The notes: generated from the sequence alone by a model not told the origin. DNA of 64,000 nt from an uncultured Acetatifactor sp. (GCA_947630715.1 CANRIP010000002.1:38611-102610); one strand, 5' to 3'. Shown: positions 40,743 to 51,076, counted from the first letter of the stretch. A program made the numbers and translations.

Positions 40743-42317
40743 ATGAAAAGAAAAAATGACAGTCATAAAAAATACTTTTTTACATATATTATTTCTACCG
40801 CGGCGACGGTTTTTGCCAGCACCCTGTTTCTGAAAGGGTTCACACCCTTTGAAAAAACGGGGGAAAACTATTTTCAGGTTCAATTAAACGGACAGGCTGT
40901 GGGGACTCTGGCAGACCGGGAGCAGGCTGGGGAGCTTTTGATCCAGGCGCGGAAGAACGTGGCGTCCGCCAGCTCGGAGATGGTGTTCATGGAGACGCAA
41001 CTGGATGTGGCCGGCGAGGAAGTGCTTTGGGGCAGAGTGGATGACGAGAAAACCGTTCTGGCCAACATGGAGGCCGTCCTGCGGGACAGCATAGTGGAAA
41101 CCATGCACCGTTCCTACACTCTGAAGGTGAACGAATATATTGTGAATCTGGCCAGCGTGGATGAAGTGGATCAGCTTCTTCAGGCGGTGGTGGACAAGTA
41201 TGACAGCGAGGACAAGTTCCGGGTGGAGCTTGTCTACGATGATACCAGGGAATTTAATGTTCTGACCGCCCGGGTGACGGATACCTCTCAGGGGCAAAAC
41301 GGGGAGGAGGAAACGGTTCCCGAGGGCGGCATCCAGAGTTTCCTGGAATGGACGGATCAGGAACCGGAAGCCAGGGAAGAAAAGAATTTTGAAGATTATG
41401 ACCTTGGAATCATGGAAATGGATTTTTCCGAGGACGTGGAAATCGTGGAATCCTATCTGCCCTTAAGCCAGTTGACGCTGTTATCGGACGCCGTGGAACA
41501 GGTGACGAAGGAGCAGGAGGTACCCAGCGTGTACACGGTGGTTTCCGGGGATACCTTGTCTGCCATTGCCCTGAAGGTGAACATTCCCATGGAAGATATC
41601 GTGGCAATGAATGACAGTCTGGAAACGGTGGAAACCACCATCAGAGTGGGACAGGAACTGGTGATCACCGTGCCGGTTCCGGAAATTTCCGTCACCAGGA
41701 CAGAGCGGAATTATTATGAGGAAACCTATGACGCCGATGTGATTTACATCGACAACGATAGCTGGTACACCACAAAGAGCCAGGTGCTTCAGCAGCCTTC
41801 CGCCGGGTTCCGCAAGGTGGTGGCCGATGTCCATTATGTCAATGACAAGGAAACCTCCAGAGATTTGTTAAAGGAAGAAATTGTAAAGGAAGCGGTGGCT
41901 AAAATCGTGGAGCGGGGCACCAAGACGCCGCCAACCTTCATCCGACCTATCTCCGGAGGGCGTAAAACGTCCGGTTTCGGCCCCCGCCATATCTCTGTGA
42001 AGGGAGCTTCCACTTACCATCAGGGGCTGGATCTGGCGACGCCCACGGGTACTTCCGTGTATGCGTCCTGCGGCGGAACCGTGTCAAAAGCCGGATGGGG
42101 CAGCGGCTACGGCTATGTGGTTTATATTGACCATGAGGGAGGCAGCCAGACGCGGTATGCCCACCTGAGCAAGATTTTGGTCAAAGTGGGACAGAAGGTA
42201 AAGCAGGGAGAACGCATTGCCTTAAGCGGCAACACCGGCGTGACCAGCGGCCCCCATGTGCATTTCGAGATTTTGCTCAACGGCAAGAGAGTGGATCCCG
42301 AAAAGTATATCAAATAG
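40743..42317 (+). CDS. LysM - G5 - M23 cell-wall endopeptidase
   Basis: 524 residues. An N-terminal hydrophobic helix (YIISTAATVFASTLFLKGF) anchors or exports it. LysM lies at residues ~258-310 (YTVVSGDTLSAIALKVNIPM). A G5-like domain follows (~320-400, with a KVVADVHYVN strand). The C-terminal M23 metallopeptidase has GFGPRHISVKGASTYHQGLD and SGPHVHFEI with the zinc and catalytic histidines. It cuts peptidoglycan cross-links; the LysM and G5 parts bind the wall. Such proteins act in growth or sporulation. It lies upstream of murA. Confidence 0.87.
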   Translation: MKRKNDSHKKYFFTYIISTAATVFASTLFLKGFTPFEKTGENYFQVQLNGQAVGTLADREQAGELLIQARKNVASASSEMVFMETQLDVAGEEVLWGRVDDEKTVLANMEAVLRDSIVETMHRSYTLKVNEYIVNLASVDEVDQLLQAVVDKYDSEDKFRVELVYDDTREFNVLTARVTDTSQGQNGEEETVPEGGIQSFLEWTDQEPEAREEKNFEDYDLGIMEMDFSEDVEIVESYLPLSQLTLLSDAVEQVTKEQEVPSVYTVVSGDTLSAIALKVNIPMEDIVAMNDSLETVETTIRVGQELVITVPVPEISVTRTERNYYEETYDADVIYIDNDSWYTTKSQVLQQPSAGFRKVVADVHYVNDKETSRDLLKEEIVKEAVAKIVERGTKTPPTFIRPISGGRKTSGFGPRHISVKGASTYHQGLDLATPTGTSVYASCGGTVSKAGWGSGYGYVVYIDHEGGSQTRYAHLSKILVKVGQKVKQGERIALSGNTGVTSGPHVHFEILLNGKRVDPEKYIK

Positions 42318-42420
42318 GGCGGAACGTCTGTTCTGTTTACAAATAGTGGAAAATATGCTAAACTTGTCATAGTTTTTTCGGATAAAGACAGAGATTGACC
42401 TTAAACTGAGGTATTGATAG

Positions 42421-43713
42421 ATGGAACAATATGCGATCAAGGGCGGAAATCCCCTGGTGGGAGACGTGGAAATAGGAGGTGCGAAAAACGCGGCGCTTCC
42501 TATTCTTGCTGCCTCCACCATGACGGATGAAACCGTTTTTATTGAAAATATGCCGGATGTGAGGGACACAAACGTACTGCTGGAGGCGATGCAGCACATC
42601 GGCGTTATGATAAAAAGGCCGGATCGGCACAGCGTTATCCTGAATTCCGGCAACATTAACAACCTGGTAGTGGATACGGAGGGAATTAAAAAAATCAGGG
42701 CTTCCTATTATCTGCTGGGGGCTTTGCTGGGAAAGTATAAATGCGCGGAAGTGGCGCTGCCCGGCGGCTGCGATATCGGCTGCCGCGCCATAGATCAGCA
42801 TATCAAGGGGTTTCGCGCGTTGGGAGCCGAGGTTATGATCGAGCATGGCTTGATCAAGGCCCGGGCGCAGAAACTGGTTGGCAGCCATATCTATATGGAC
42901 GTATCCAGCGTGGGAGCCACGATCAACGTGATGATGGCGGCGGCTATGGCGGAAGGAATGACGATTATTGAAAATTCCGCCAAGGAACCGCATGTGGTGG
43001 ATCTGGCAAACTTTTTAAACAGTATGGGAGCCAATATCAAGGGCGCCGGCACGGATGTGATCCGGATCCGGGGCGTACAGAAACTGCACGGCTCCGAGTA
43101 TGCCATTATTCCGGATCAGATTGAAGCGGGTACCTTTATGTTTGCGGCAGCCGTGACCAAAGGGGATGTGACGGTGAAAAACGTGATCCCCAAGCATTTG
43201 GAGTCCATCACGGCAAAGCTTTTGGAGATCGGCTGCGAAGTGGAGGAGGCGGACGACTGTGTGCGGGTGGTGGCCTCAAAACCTTTAAACCATACGCAGG
43301 TAAAAACCCTTCCCTACCCCGGGTTTCCCACGGATATGCAGCCCCAGATCACGGTGACCCTGGCATTGTCCCGGGGGACCAGCATTGTGACGGAAAGCAT
43401 TTTTGAGAACCGGTTTAAGTATGTGGATGAACTGACCCGCATGGGCGCCAATATTAAGGTGGAGGGCAACACCGCCATTATCGACGGGGTGGAGAAATAC
43501 ACCGGCGCCAGCATTTCCGCGCCGGATCTGCGGGCGGGAGCGGCCCTTGTGATCGCCGCCCTGGCGGCGGAGGGCCTGACGACGGTGGATGATATCAAAT
43601 ACATCGAGAGAGGTTATGAGGATTTTCATCTGAAACTTAAGAATCTGGGAGCCATGATCGAAGTGGTTCAGACCGAAAAGGACATTCAAAAATTCAAACT
43701 GCGGGTGGGATAG
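42421..43713 (+). CDS. murA: UDP-N-acetylglucosamine 1-carboxyvinyltransferase
   Basis: 430 residues, standard length. MEQYAIKGGNPLVGDVEIGG with the GAKNAALP start, the loop ALPGGCDIGCRAIDQH carrying the active-site cysteine that also binds fosfomycin, and GTFMFAAAVTKGDV are MurA motifs. It transfers enolpyruvate to UDP-GlcNAc, the first committed step of peptidoglycan synthesis. TTTACA and TAAACT 17 bp apart near 42,336-42,364 are a possible promoter. Firmicutes often have two copies; which one this is cannot be told here. Confidence 0.93.
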   Translation: MEQYAIKGGNPLVGDVEIGGAKNAALPILAASTMTDETVFIENMPDVRDTNVLLEAMQHIGVMIKRPDRHSVILNSGNINNLVVDTEGIKKIRASYYLLGALLGKYKCAEVALPGGCDIGCRAIDQHIKGFRALGAEVMIEHGLIKARAQKLVGSHIYMDVSSVGATINVMMAAAMAEGMTIIENSAKEPHVVDLANFLNSMGANIKGAGTDVIRIRGVQKLHGSEYAIIPDQIEAGTFMFAAAVTKGDVTVKNVIPKHLESITAKLLEIGCEVEEADDCVRVVASKPLNHTQVKTLPYPGFPTDMQPQITVTLALSRGTSIVTESIFENRFKYVDELTRMGANIKVEGNTAIIDGVEKYTGASISAPDLRAGAALVIAALAAEGLTTVDDIKYIERGYEDFHLKLKNLGAMIEVVQTEKDIQKFKLRVG

Positions 43714-43755
43714 GAACGTGGGTTGCCCCCATTTTTGATTTTTATAAAAATGTGG

Positions 43756-43784
43756 TTGACAGAAGGAACCGTTCATTGTATGGT
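43756..43784 (+). promoter_or_regulatory. metK promoter
   Basis: TTGACA (43,756-43,761) and TATGGT (43,779-43,784), 17 bp apart, stand upstream of the SAM riboswitch. Confidence 0.7.
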
Positions 43785-43820
43785 TATAGGGTAACAAGCA
43801 ACAAAAAGTGAATATGATTT

Positions 43821-43968
43821 CTCTTATTCAGAGTTGGCGGAGATACATAGGATCGATGATGCCACGGCAACCCCTTGACAGGAAGGTGCCCACCTGAGCG
43901 AGTAAAATCGAGCAATAAGAGGATTGATGATCGAAAGATTCAGGTCCGCTTAGGCAGCGGGCCTTTTT
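43821..43968 (+). ncRNA. SAM-I (S-box) riboswitch with terminator, upstream of metK
   Basis: P1 is closed by CTCTTATT (43,821-43,828) and AATAAGAG (43,914-43,921). Between them are the S-box blocks CAGAGTTGGCGGAG, GATGCCACGGCAACC and AAGGTGCCCACCTGAGCGAG. Downstream GGTCCGCT/AGCGGGCC (43,943-43,963) plus a T run form the terminator. High SAM should stabilise the aptamer and stop transcription before the SAM synthetase gene, which is classic feedback control. Confidence 0.9.
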
Positions 43969-44023
43969 CATTACTTGCGGGAAAATCATATCACCTACCA
44001 AACCACAGGAAAGGAAAGAAACT

Positions 44024-45211
44024 ATGGAAAAACATTTGTTTACCTCGGAATCTGTAACAGAAGGACATCCCGACAAACTCTGCGACGCCGTGTCCGACGC
44101 GATTCTGGACGCCTGCATGGAGCAGGATCCCATGAGCCGCGTGGCCTGCGAGACGGCAAGCTGCACAGGTTTTGTGCTGGTGACGGGAGAAATCACCACC
44201 AAGGCGAACCTGGACGTGCCCGCGATTGTGCGCCGCACTGTGAATGAAATCGGGTATAACAGCTCCGAGACGGGATTTGACGGAAACACCTGCGCGGTTA
44301 TGGTGGCGCTGGACAAGCAGTCCCCCGATATCGCCATGGGAGTGGACAGAGCGCTGGAGGTAAGGGAATCCGGCATGAGCGATGCGCAGATCGATGCCAT
44401 CGGCGCCGGAGATCAGGGTATGATGTTCGGCTATGCCACCAACGAGACGCCGGAGCTGATGCCTTATCCCATCTCTCTGGCCCATAAGCTCACAAGGCAG
44501 CTTACCAAGGTGCGCAAGGACGGAACCCTGCCTTATCTTCGCCCGGACGGAAAGAGTCAGGTTTCTGTGGAATACGACGAGGAGGGCAGGCCGGTTCGTC
44601 TGGAGGCTGTGGTAATTTCCACCCAGCATGACAGCGCCGTAACGCAGGAGCAGATACATAAGGATATCAAGAAATATGTTCTGGATCCGGTTCTTCCCCA
44701 GGAGATGGTGGACGGAAATACCAAGTTCTTTATCAACCCCACGGGGCGTTTTGTCATCGGCGGGCCTCAGGGAGACGCGGGCCTGACAGGCCGTAAAATC
44801 ATTGTGGACACATACGGCGGTTACGCCCGTCACGGCGGCGGAGCCTTTTCCGGCAAGGACTGCACCAAGGTGGACAGAAGCGCGGCCTACGCCGCCCGGT
44901 ATGTGGCAAAGAATATTGTGGCTGCGGGACTGGCTCAAAAGTGTGAGATTCAGCTTTCCTATGCCATCGGCGTGGCTCAGCCCACCTCCGTCATGGTGGA
45001 CACCTTCGGCACCGGCAAGCTGGGGAACGAGAAATTGGTGGAAATCATTCGGGAGAATTTCGATCTGCGGCCCGCAGGGATCATCAAAATGCTGGATCTG
45101 CGCCGTCCTATCTACCGGCAGACCGCGGCCTACGGCCATTTTGGCAGGGACGATCTCTCTCTCCCCTGGGAGGCTGTCGATAAGGCGGAGACGTTGAAAA
45201 AATATCTGTAA
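44024..45211 (+). CDS. metK: S-adenosylmethionine synthetase
   Basis: 395 residues. [40 protein letters not shown] and [20 protein letters not shown] are the invariant MetK signatures. It makes SAM from methionine and ATP. Controlled by the upstream SAM riboswitch, so expression drops when SAM is abundant. Confidence 0.96.
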   Translation: MEKHLFTSESVTEGHPDKLCDAVSDAILDACMEQDPMSRVACETASCTGFVLVTGEITTKANLDVPAIVRRTVNEIGYNSSETGFDGNTCAVMVALDKQSPDIAMGVDRALEVRESGMSDAQIDAIGAGDQGMMFGYATNETPELMPYPISLAHKLTRQLTKVRKDGTLPYLRPDGKSQVSVEYDEEGRPVRLEAVVISTQHDSAVTQEQIHKDIKKYVLDPVLPQEMVDGNTKFFINPTGRFVIGGPQGDAGLTGRKIIVDTYGGYARHGGGAFSGKDCTKVDRSAAYAARYVAKNIVAAGLAQKCEIQLSYAIGVAQPTSVMVDTFGTGKLGNEKLVEIIRENFDLRPAGIIKMLDLRRPIYRQTAAYGHFGRDDLSLPWEAVDKAETLKKYL

Positions 45212-45249
45212 CCAGACAGATCAAAAGGATATCGGCCGCGCAGGCGGGG

Positions 45250-45380
45250 CGTTTCCGGGAAGGAACGTCCCGCCTGCGCCTTTTCCGGAAGAAACGTCCC
45301 GCCTGCGCCTTTCCCGGAAGAAACGTCCTGTCCGCGCCTTTTCCGGAGGGAATAGTTCCGTCCGGGCGTTCCCCGGGGCG
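45250..45380. repeat. about four tandem ~30-bp GC-rich repeats between metK and dnaE
   Basis: Units of the type TTCCGGAAGAAACGTCCCGC followed by CTGCGCCTT are repeated with drift (45,252 onward). The arms CCGGAA/TTCCGG allow hairpins. No gene lies in 45,212-45,475. Confidence 0.65.
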
Positions 45381-45405
45381 TTTTGGAAACCGGCGGGAAT
45401 CCGCC

Positions 45406-45434
45406 TTTACAAATTTCGGAAATTTCAGTAATAT
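45406..45434 (+). promoter_or_regulatory. putative dnaE promoter
   Basis: TTTACA (45,406-45,411) and TAATAT (45,429-45,434), 17 bp apart, about 40 bp upstream of the dnaE start. Confidence 0.45.
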
Positions 45435-45475
45435 AATGGTAAGCCGGAAGAATGCGTGAAGGGAGAAATTTCGCC

Positions 45476-48400
45476 ATGGCGTTTGCTCATCTGCATGTTC
45501 ACACAGAATACTCTCTGCTGGACGGATCCAATAAGATCAAGGAATATGTGGCCCGCGTCAAGGAGCTGGGGATGGACAGCGCCGCGATCACGGACCATGG
45601 GGTCATGTACGGGGTCATCGATTTTTACAGAGCGGCAAAGGCAGAGGGAATCAAACCCATCCTGGGCTGCGAGGTTTATGTGGCCCCACATTCCAGATTT
45701 GACAGGGAGCTTTCCGGCGGCGAGGACCGTTACCATCACCTGGTGCTTTTGGCGGAGAATAATCAGGGTTACGCCAATCTGGTCAAGATTGTCAGCCGCG
45801 GGTTTACGGAGGGATATTATTACCGGCCGAGGGTGGATATGGAAATCCTGAACCGTTATCACGAAGGAATTATCGCGCTCTCCGCCTGTCTGGCGGGGGA
45901 AGTACAGCGGCTGATTGTCCGGGGGCAGAGGGAGGAAGCCGCAAAAGCCGCAAGAAGGTATGAGGAATGCTTTGGGAAGAATTCTTTCTTTCTGGAACTG
46001 CAGGATCACGGCCTTCCGGAGCAGCGGCTGGTCAATATGGAGCTGCTGCGGATGAGCAGGGAGCTGGACATCCCTCTGGTGGTCACAAACGACGTGCATT
46101 ACACCAATGAGTCGGACGCGGATTCCCATGATATTCTGCTCTGCCTCCAGACCGGTAAAAGGCTGAAGGATACGGACCGGATGCGCTATGAGGGCGGGCA
46201 GTATTATGTCAAGAGCGAAGAAGAAATGAAAGCGCTGTTTCCCTATGCCCTGGAAGCGGTGGAAAATACACAGCGGATCGCTGACAGATGCCAGGTGGAA
46301 ATAGAGTTCGGCGTCACCAAGCTGCCTCATTACCAGGTGCCGGAGGGGTACGATTCCTTCCGCTATCTGCATATGCTTTGCGAGCAGGGGTTACAGGAGC
46401 GGTATGGGGACGGCGGCCAGCCGGCGGGGGATACGGGGCAGACGCTGAAGGAACGGCTGGATTATGAGCTGTCGGTTATCCGGAAAATGGGATATGTGGA
46501 TTACTTCCTGATTGTGTGGGATTTTATCAATTACGCCAGAAAAAACGGCATTCCGGTGGGCCCCGGGAGAGGCTCCGCCGCGGGCAGCATCGTGGCGTAC
46601 TGTCTCAGGATTACCAACATCGACCCCATCCGGTACAACCTTCTGTTTGAGCGGTTTTTAAATCCGGAGCGCGTCTCCATGCCGGATATCGATATCGACT
46701 TTTGTTTCGAGAGAAGGCAGGAGGTGATCGACTATGTGGGGAGAAAATACGGCGCGGAAAAGGTGGTGCAGATCGTCACCTTCGGCACCCTTGCCGCAAA
46801 AGCGGTCATCCGGGATGTGGGGAGGGTGATGGATCTTCCCTACGGCTTTGTGGATTCCATCGCCAAGCTGATCCCGCGGGAGCTTAACATAACCCTGGAA
46901 CTGGCGCTGGAAAAGAATCCGGAGCTGCGCAAAATGTATCAGGAGGACGAACAGGTCAAATACTTAATTGATATGGCAAAGCGCCTGGAAGGGCTGCCGC
47001 GGAATACTTCCATGCATGCGGCCGGTGTGGTGATCTGTCCTGAGGCCGCGGATGAATTTGTCCCGCTGTCCCGCGGAAGCGACGGCGCCATCACCACGCA
47101 GTTCACCATGACGACTCTGGAGGAGCTGGGGCTGCTGAAAATGGATTTCCTGGGTCTGCGCACCCTGACGGTGCTTCATGATGCGGTGGAGTCCATCCAG
47201 AAAAACCGGGGCATTACCATCCGTCTGGACGATATCGATTATAATGATCCCAAGGTGTTAGCCTCCATCGGGACGGGCAGAACGGAGGGGGTGTTCCAGT
47301 TGGAGAGCGCCGGCATGAAAAGTTTCATGAAGGAGCTGCGCCCGCAGAACCTGGAGGATATCATTGCCGGCATTTCCCTGTACCGGCCGGGGCCCATGGA
47401 CTTTATCCCTCAGTATCTGAAAGGCAAGGAGAATCACCAAAACGTGGAGTACGCCTGCCCTCAGTTGGAGCCCATCCTGTCCTCCACATACGGCTGTATT
47501 GTGTATCAGGAACAGGTGATGCAGATCGTGCGGGATCTGGGCGGTTATACGCTGGGGAGAAGCGATCTGGTCCGGCGGGCCATGAGCAAAAAGAAACAGG
47601 CCGTGATGGAGAAGGAGCGGGCAAACTTTATTTACGGAAATCCCGAAGAAGGGGTGCCGGGCTGTGTGGCCAGGGGAATCGATGAAAAAACCGCCGCCGG
47701 GATTTACGAACGCATGATGAGCTTTGCCCAATATGCCTTCAACAAGTCCCATGCGGCCTGTTACGCGGTGGTGGCATATCAGACGGCCTTTTTAAAATAT
47801 TATTATCCCGCGGAATTTATGGCGGCGCTGCTGACGTCGGTGATCGACAAGCCCGGGAAGGTGGCGGAGTATATCCTGCTGTGCCGCAGCATGAATATCG
47901 AGCTGCAGCCCCCCGACATCAACGAAGGGGAGAGCGGGTTTTCCGTGTCGGGAAACCGAATCCGCTATGCGCTGACCGCCATCCGGGGCGTGGGGAAATC
48001 CGTGGTGGAAAACCTGGTGGCGGAGAGAAATGCCAGGGGGCCTTTTGTCACTCTGACCGATCTGATTACCCGTATGTCGGAGACGGAACTGAACAAGCGG
48101 GTGATGGAAAGCTTTATCAAATCGGGGGCTCTGGACGGCCTGGGGGGAACGAGAAAACAGTTCATGAGCGTTTATGTGCAGATCATGGATTCCGTGGCCA
48201 GGGAGAAAAAGAGCAATCTGGCCGGGCAGATGTCGCTGTTTGATCTGGTGGAGGATTCCCGGAAGGAGGATTTTGACATTCGGATGCCGGATACGGGAGA
48301 GTATCCAAAGGACATGCTCCTGGGGTTTGAAAAAGAGGTTCTGGGAATTTATGTGAGCGGCCATCCCCTGGACGAATACCGGGTGCTCTGGCAGAATCAT

Positions 48401-49066
48401 ATCACCAATAACGCCGGCGATTTCGCGCTGGATGAGGAAACGGGCGCCGCTAAGCTGGAAGACCGGTCCTATGTGGTTGTGGGCGGCATGGTGGTGGATA
48501 AACAGGTCAAGTACACGAATAACGATCAGATGATGGCCTTTCTCAACCTGGAGGATCTGGTGGGGAATGTGAACGTGATCGTGTTTGCCAGGAACTATGA
48601 ACGTTTCGGATCCGTCTTACAGGAGGACGCGAAGGTGTTCATCCGGGGGCGGGTATCCGTGGAAGAAGACAGGGACGCCAGGCTGATCTGCGAACAGGTG
48701 GTGACCTTTCAGCAGGCGGCCGAGGCAGGGGGAGCGCCGCTGTTTCAGCAGGATGTGCGGAAAACCCGAAACCGTTCCGACGGCCTGCGGAAACTTCCCC
48801 AGGGCATTTGGATCCAGTTTTCCACTCAGGCGGAGTATGGGGAACAGGAGACGCGGCTGCTGGAGCTGCTGGCGGACTCCGACGGGGACGACGACGTGGT
48901 CATCTATGTGAAACATCCCAGCAGCATTATGACGCTGCCGCCGAACCGCCGGGTCAGGGCGGACGAGGAACTGGTCAGGAAGGTGGCGGCGGTCTATGGG
49001 GCGGAAAATGTAAAAATTGTCAAAACGGCTCCTAAACCTATTGAAAACAGAGGGAAAATGGATTAA
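45476..49066 (+). CDS. dnaE: DNA polymerase III subunit alpha (DnaE)
   Basis: 1196 residues. N-terminal PHP domain (FAHLHVHTEYSLLDGSNKIK, AAITDHGVMYG); polymerase core with GPGRGSAAGSIVAYCL and the catalytic PDIDIDFCFERR; helix-hairpin-helix region near SGFSVSGNRIRYALTAIRGVG; OB fold near residue 1000 (YVVVGGMVVDKQVKYT). The ATG at 45,476 is preceded by GAAGGGAG. In Firmicutes DnaE cooperates with PolC in chromosome replication. Downstream pfkA follows after 42 bp, an arrangement often seen in Firmicutes. Confidence 0.95.
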   Translation: MAFAHLHVHTEYSLLDGSNKIKEYVARVKELGMDSAAITDHGVMYGVIDFYRAAKAEGIKPILGCEVYVAPHSRFDRELSGGEDRYHHLVLLAENNQGYANLVKIVSRGFTEGYYYRPRVDMEILNRYHEGIIALSACLAGEVQRLIVRGQREEAAKAARRYEECFGKNSFFLELQDHGLPEQRLVNMELLRMSRELDIPLVVTNDVHYTNESDADSHDILLCLQTGKRLKDTDRMRYEGGQYYVKSEEEMKALFPYALEAVENTQRIADRCQVEIEFGVTKLPHYQVPEGYDSFRYLHMLCEQGLQERYGDGGQPAGDTGQTLKERLDYELSVIRKMGYVDYFLIVWDFINYARKNGIPVGPGRGSAAGSIVAYCLRITNIDPIRYNLLFERFLNPERVSMPDIDIDFCFERRQEVIDYVGRKYGAEKVVQIVTFGTLAAKAVIRDVGRVMDLPYGFVDSIAKLIPRELNITLELALEKNPELRKMYQEDEQVKYLIDMAKRLEGLPRNTSMHAAGVVICPEAADEFVPLSRGSDGAITTQFTMTTLEELGLLKMDFLGLRTLTVLHDAVESIQKNRGITIRLDDIDYNDPKVLASIGTGRTEGVFQLESAGMKSFMKELRPQNLEDIIAGISLYRPGPMDFIPQYLKGKENHQNVEYACPQLEPILSSTYGCIVYQEQVMQIVRDLGGYTLGRSDLVRRAMSKKKQAVMEKERANFIYGNPEEGVPGCVARGIDEKTAAGIYERMMSFAQYAFNKSHAACYAVVAYQTAFLKYYYPAEFMAALLTSVIDKPGKVAEYILLCRSMNIELQPPDINEGESGFSVSGNRIRYALTAIRGVGKSVVENLVAERNARGPFVTLTDLITRMSETELNKRVMESFIKSGALDGLGGTRKQFMSVYVQIMDSVAREKKSNLAGQMSLFDLVEDSRKEDFDIRMPDTGEYPKDMLLGFEKEVLGIYVSGHPLDEYRVLWQNHITNNAGDFALDEETGAAKLEDRSYVVVGGMVVDKQVKYTNNDQMMAFLNLEDLVGNVNVIVFARNYERFGSVLQEDAKVFIRGRVSVEEDRDARLICEQVVTFQQAAEAGGAPLFQQDVRKTRNRSDGLRKLPQGIWIQFSTQAEYGEQETRLLELLADSDGDDDVVIYVKHPSSIMTLPPNRRVRADEELVRKVAAVYGAENVKIVKTAPKPIENRGKMD

Positions 49067-49108
49067 AATCAAAAATTGGGTAATACCCTGACAGACAGGA
49101 GGTAAGCT

Positions 49109-50083
49109 ATGGCGAAAGAGATAAAGACTGTTGCGGTTATGACAAGCGGAGGCGATGCCCCGGGCATGAATGCGGCAATCCGGTCCGTAGTCCGTACCGC
49201 CATTTTCAGAGGCCTGAACGTAAAGGGGATCAAGAGAGGCTATCTGGGGCTTTTGAATGAGGAAATCTTTGATATGCAGGCCCGCCATGTGTCGGACATC
49301 ATACAGCGGGGCGGCACCATTCTGGGGACGGCCAGATGTCTGGAATTTAAAAAGCCGGAGGTGCAGCAGAAGGCAGCGGAAATCTGCAGGAAACATAAGA
49401 TCGACGGCATTGTGGTCATAGGGGGAGACGGCTCCTATCGAGGGGCGCTTGCCCTCTCCCGGCTGGGGATCAACACGGTTGGACTGCCTGGCACCATCGA
49501 TCTGGACATTGCCTGCACCGATTACACCATCGGGTTTGACACCGCCGTCAACACGGCGATGCAGGCCATCGATAAGGTGAAGGATACGTCTTCCTCCCAC
49601 GAAAGATGCAGCATTATCGAGGTAATGGGACGGAACGCGGGATATATCGCTCTCTGGTGCGGTATTTCCAACGGCGCGGAGGACATCCTGCTTCCGGAAA
49701 AGTATGACTATAACGAGCAGGAAATCATCAACCATATTATTGCCAGCCGCAAAAAAGGGAAGACCCATCACCTGATTATCAACGCGGAGGGCATAGGCCA
49801 TTCCGGCTCCATGGCAAGGAGAATCGAGGCGGCTACCGGCCTGGAAACCAGAGCCACCATCTTGGGCTACATGCAGCGGGGCGGCAGCCCTACGGCCATG
49901 GACCGTTATTATGCCTCCATTATGGGCGCCATGGCCATCGATGTGATGCTCCAGGGCAAGACCAACCGTGTCATCGGACACAGGGATGGCCAGTTTATTG
50001 ACGTGGATATTGAAGAAGCGCTTCAGATGAAGAAGAGCATCGACGAATATCAGTATGAAGTGGCACAGGTGCTGACAATCTGA
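49109..50083 (+). CDS. pfkA: 6-phosphofructokinase
   Basis: 324 residues, bacterial PFK length. VMTSGGDAPGMNAAIRSVVR, GGDGSYRGALAL (glycine in the position typical of ATP-dependent enzymes), GTIDLDIACTDYTIGFDTA and MGRNAGYIAL are family motifs. It phosphorylates fructose 6-phosphate in glycolysis. The usual TIDND reads TIDLD here, a small change next to the catalytic aspartate. GGAGG precedes the ATG. Confidence 0.94.
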   Translation: MAKEIKTVAVMTSGGDAPGMNAAIRSVVRTAIFRGLNVKGIKRGYLGLLNEEIFDMQARHVSDIIQRGGTILGTARCLEFKKPEVQQKAAEICRKHKIDGIVVIGGDGSYRGALALSRLGINTVGLPGTIDLDIACTDYTIGFDTAVNTAMQAIDKVKDTSSSHERCSIIEVMGRNAGYIALWCGISNGAEDILLPEKYDYNEQEIINHIIASRKKGKTHHLIINAEGIGHSGSMARRIEAATGLETRATILGYMQRGGSPTAMDRYYASIMGAMAIDVMLQGKTNRVIGHRDGQFIDVDIEEALQMKKSIDEYQYEVAQVLTI

Positions 50084-50161
50084 CGCGGTCATGATGGGGG
50101 ACGCCCGGCGAAAAACGGCAGGGCGCAGATCCCGGTGAAAGGGGCAGAATCGATCGGACGC

Positions 50162-50192
50162 GGCCTTCCCTGCGGGGAGGGCCGTCTTTGTT
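50162..50192 (+). terminator. weak terminator after pfkA
   Basis: GGCCTTCCC (50,162-50,170) pairs with GGGAGGGCC (50,175-50,183), followed by GTCTTTGTT. Confidence 0.5.
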
Positions 50193-50207
50193 AAAGGAGA
50201 GAAGGAT

Positions 50208-50996
50208 ATGATCACCAGCGGGGCGAACGCGAAGGTGAAACAGGCGGTGCAATGGCGGGACAAGGCCAGAGAGCGGCGGGACGCCGGGATTTTTTTGACG
50301 GAAGGGTTTAAATTGTTCCAGGAAGCGCCAGGCGAAACGGTCCGGGAGGTTTATCTGACGCCGGAGGCTCTGGAAAAAGTGAAAGGGGATTCTGGGTTGT
50401 ACCGAAAGCTTCAGGACGTGGGGTATGAGACGGTCACCCAGGAGGTTTTCCGGAAAATGTCCGATACCGGTACGCCGCAGGGGATTTTGTGCGTGGTAAC
50501 AAGGCCCTCCTACTCATGGGAGCAGCTTTCCGGCGGCGGGGATCCCCTGTTTGTGGTTTTGGAGAGCATCCAGGATCCGGGCAACCTGGGGACGATTTTC
50601 AGGACGGCGGAAGGCGCCGGAGTTTCAGGCGTGATCCTGGGAGGAGAAACGGTGGATCTGTTCAGTCCCAAGGCCGTGCGGGCGACCATGGGCTCCGTCT
50701 TCCGGGTTCCCTTTTGGGAGGCGGAGGATCTTCCCCGGACCCTGGGGGCGCTGAAGGAGCAGGGGGTAAGGGTGTACGCCGCCCATTTGTCGGGAAAGGA
50801 ATATGATAAAAGCTTTGACTTTCGGACGGGGACGGCTTTCCTGATCGGAAACGAAGGAAACGGGCTTCGCAGAGAGACGGCGGCTCAGGCGGACGGCCTT
50901 CTCCGGATCCCCATGGAGGGGAAGGTGGAATCCTTAAACGCCGCGGTGGCGGCCTCCATCCTGATGTATGAGGCGCACCGGCAGCGGCACGGCTGA
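50208..50996 (+). CDS. SpoU-family RNA 2'-O-methyltransferase (TrmH/RlmB type)
   Basis: 262 residues. N-terminal substrate-binding part (residues 1-95), then the SPOUT knot with its three motifs: ESIQDPGNLGTIFRTAEGAG, FLIGNEGNGLRRE and IPMEGKVESLNAAVAASIL. It methylates a ribose in rRNA or tRNA using SAM; the exact site is not evident. AAAGGAGAGAAGG precedes the start. Confidence 0.9.
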   Translation: MITSGANAKVKQAVQWRDKARERRDAGIFLTEGFKLFQEAPGETVREVYLTPEALEKVKGDSGLYRKLQDVGYETVTQEVFRKMSDTGTPQGILCVVTRPSYSWEQLSGGGDPLFVVLESIQDPGNLGTIFRTAEGAGVSGVILGGETVDLFSPKAVRATMGSVFRVPFWEAEDLPRTLGALKEQGVRVYAAHLSGKEYDKSFDFRTGTAFLIGNEGNGLRRETAAQADGLLRIPMEGKVESLNAAVAASILMYEAHRQRHG

Positions 50997-51076
50997 CCCC
51001 AAAAGACGCACCGGCAAGCGGACGAGAGGAAACCGGCCAAAGCCGGCAGGAGATAACAGAACAGGAGGAATCAAGC

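Noticed and set aside
48617..50263. 548-residue minus-strand frame over dnaE/pfkA
   Set aside because: Lies entirely over conserved genes on the other strand; composition reflects antisense codon bias.
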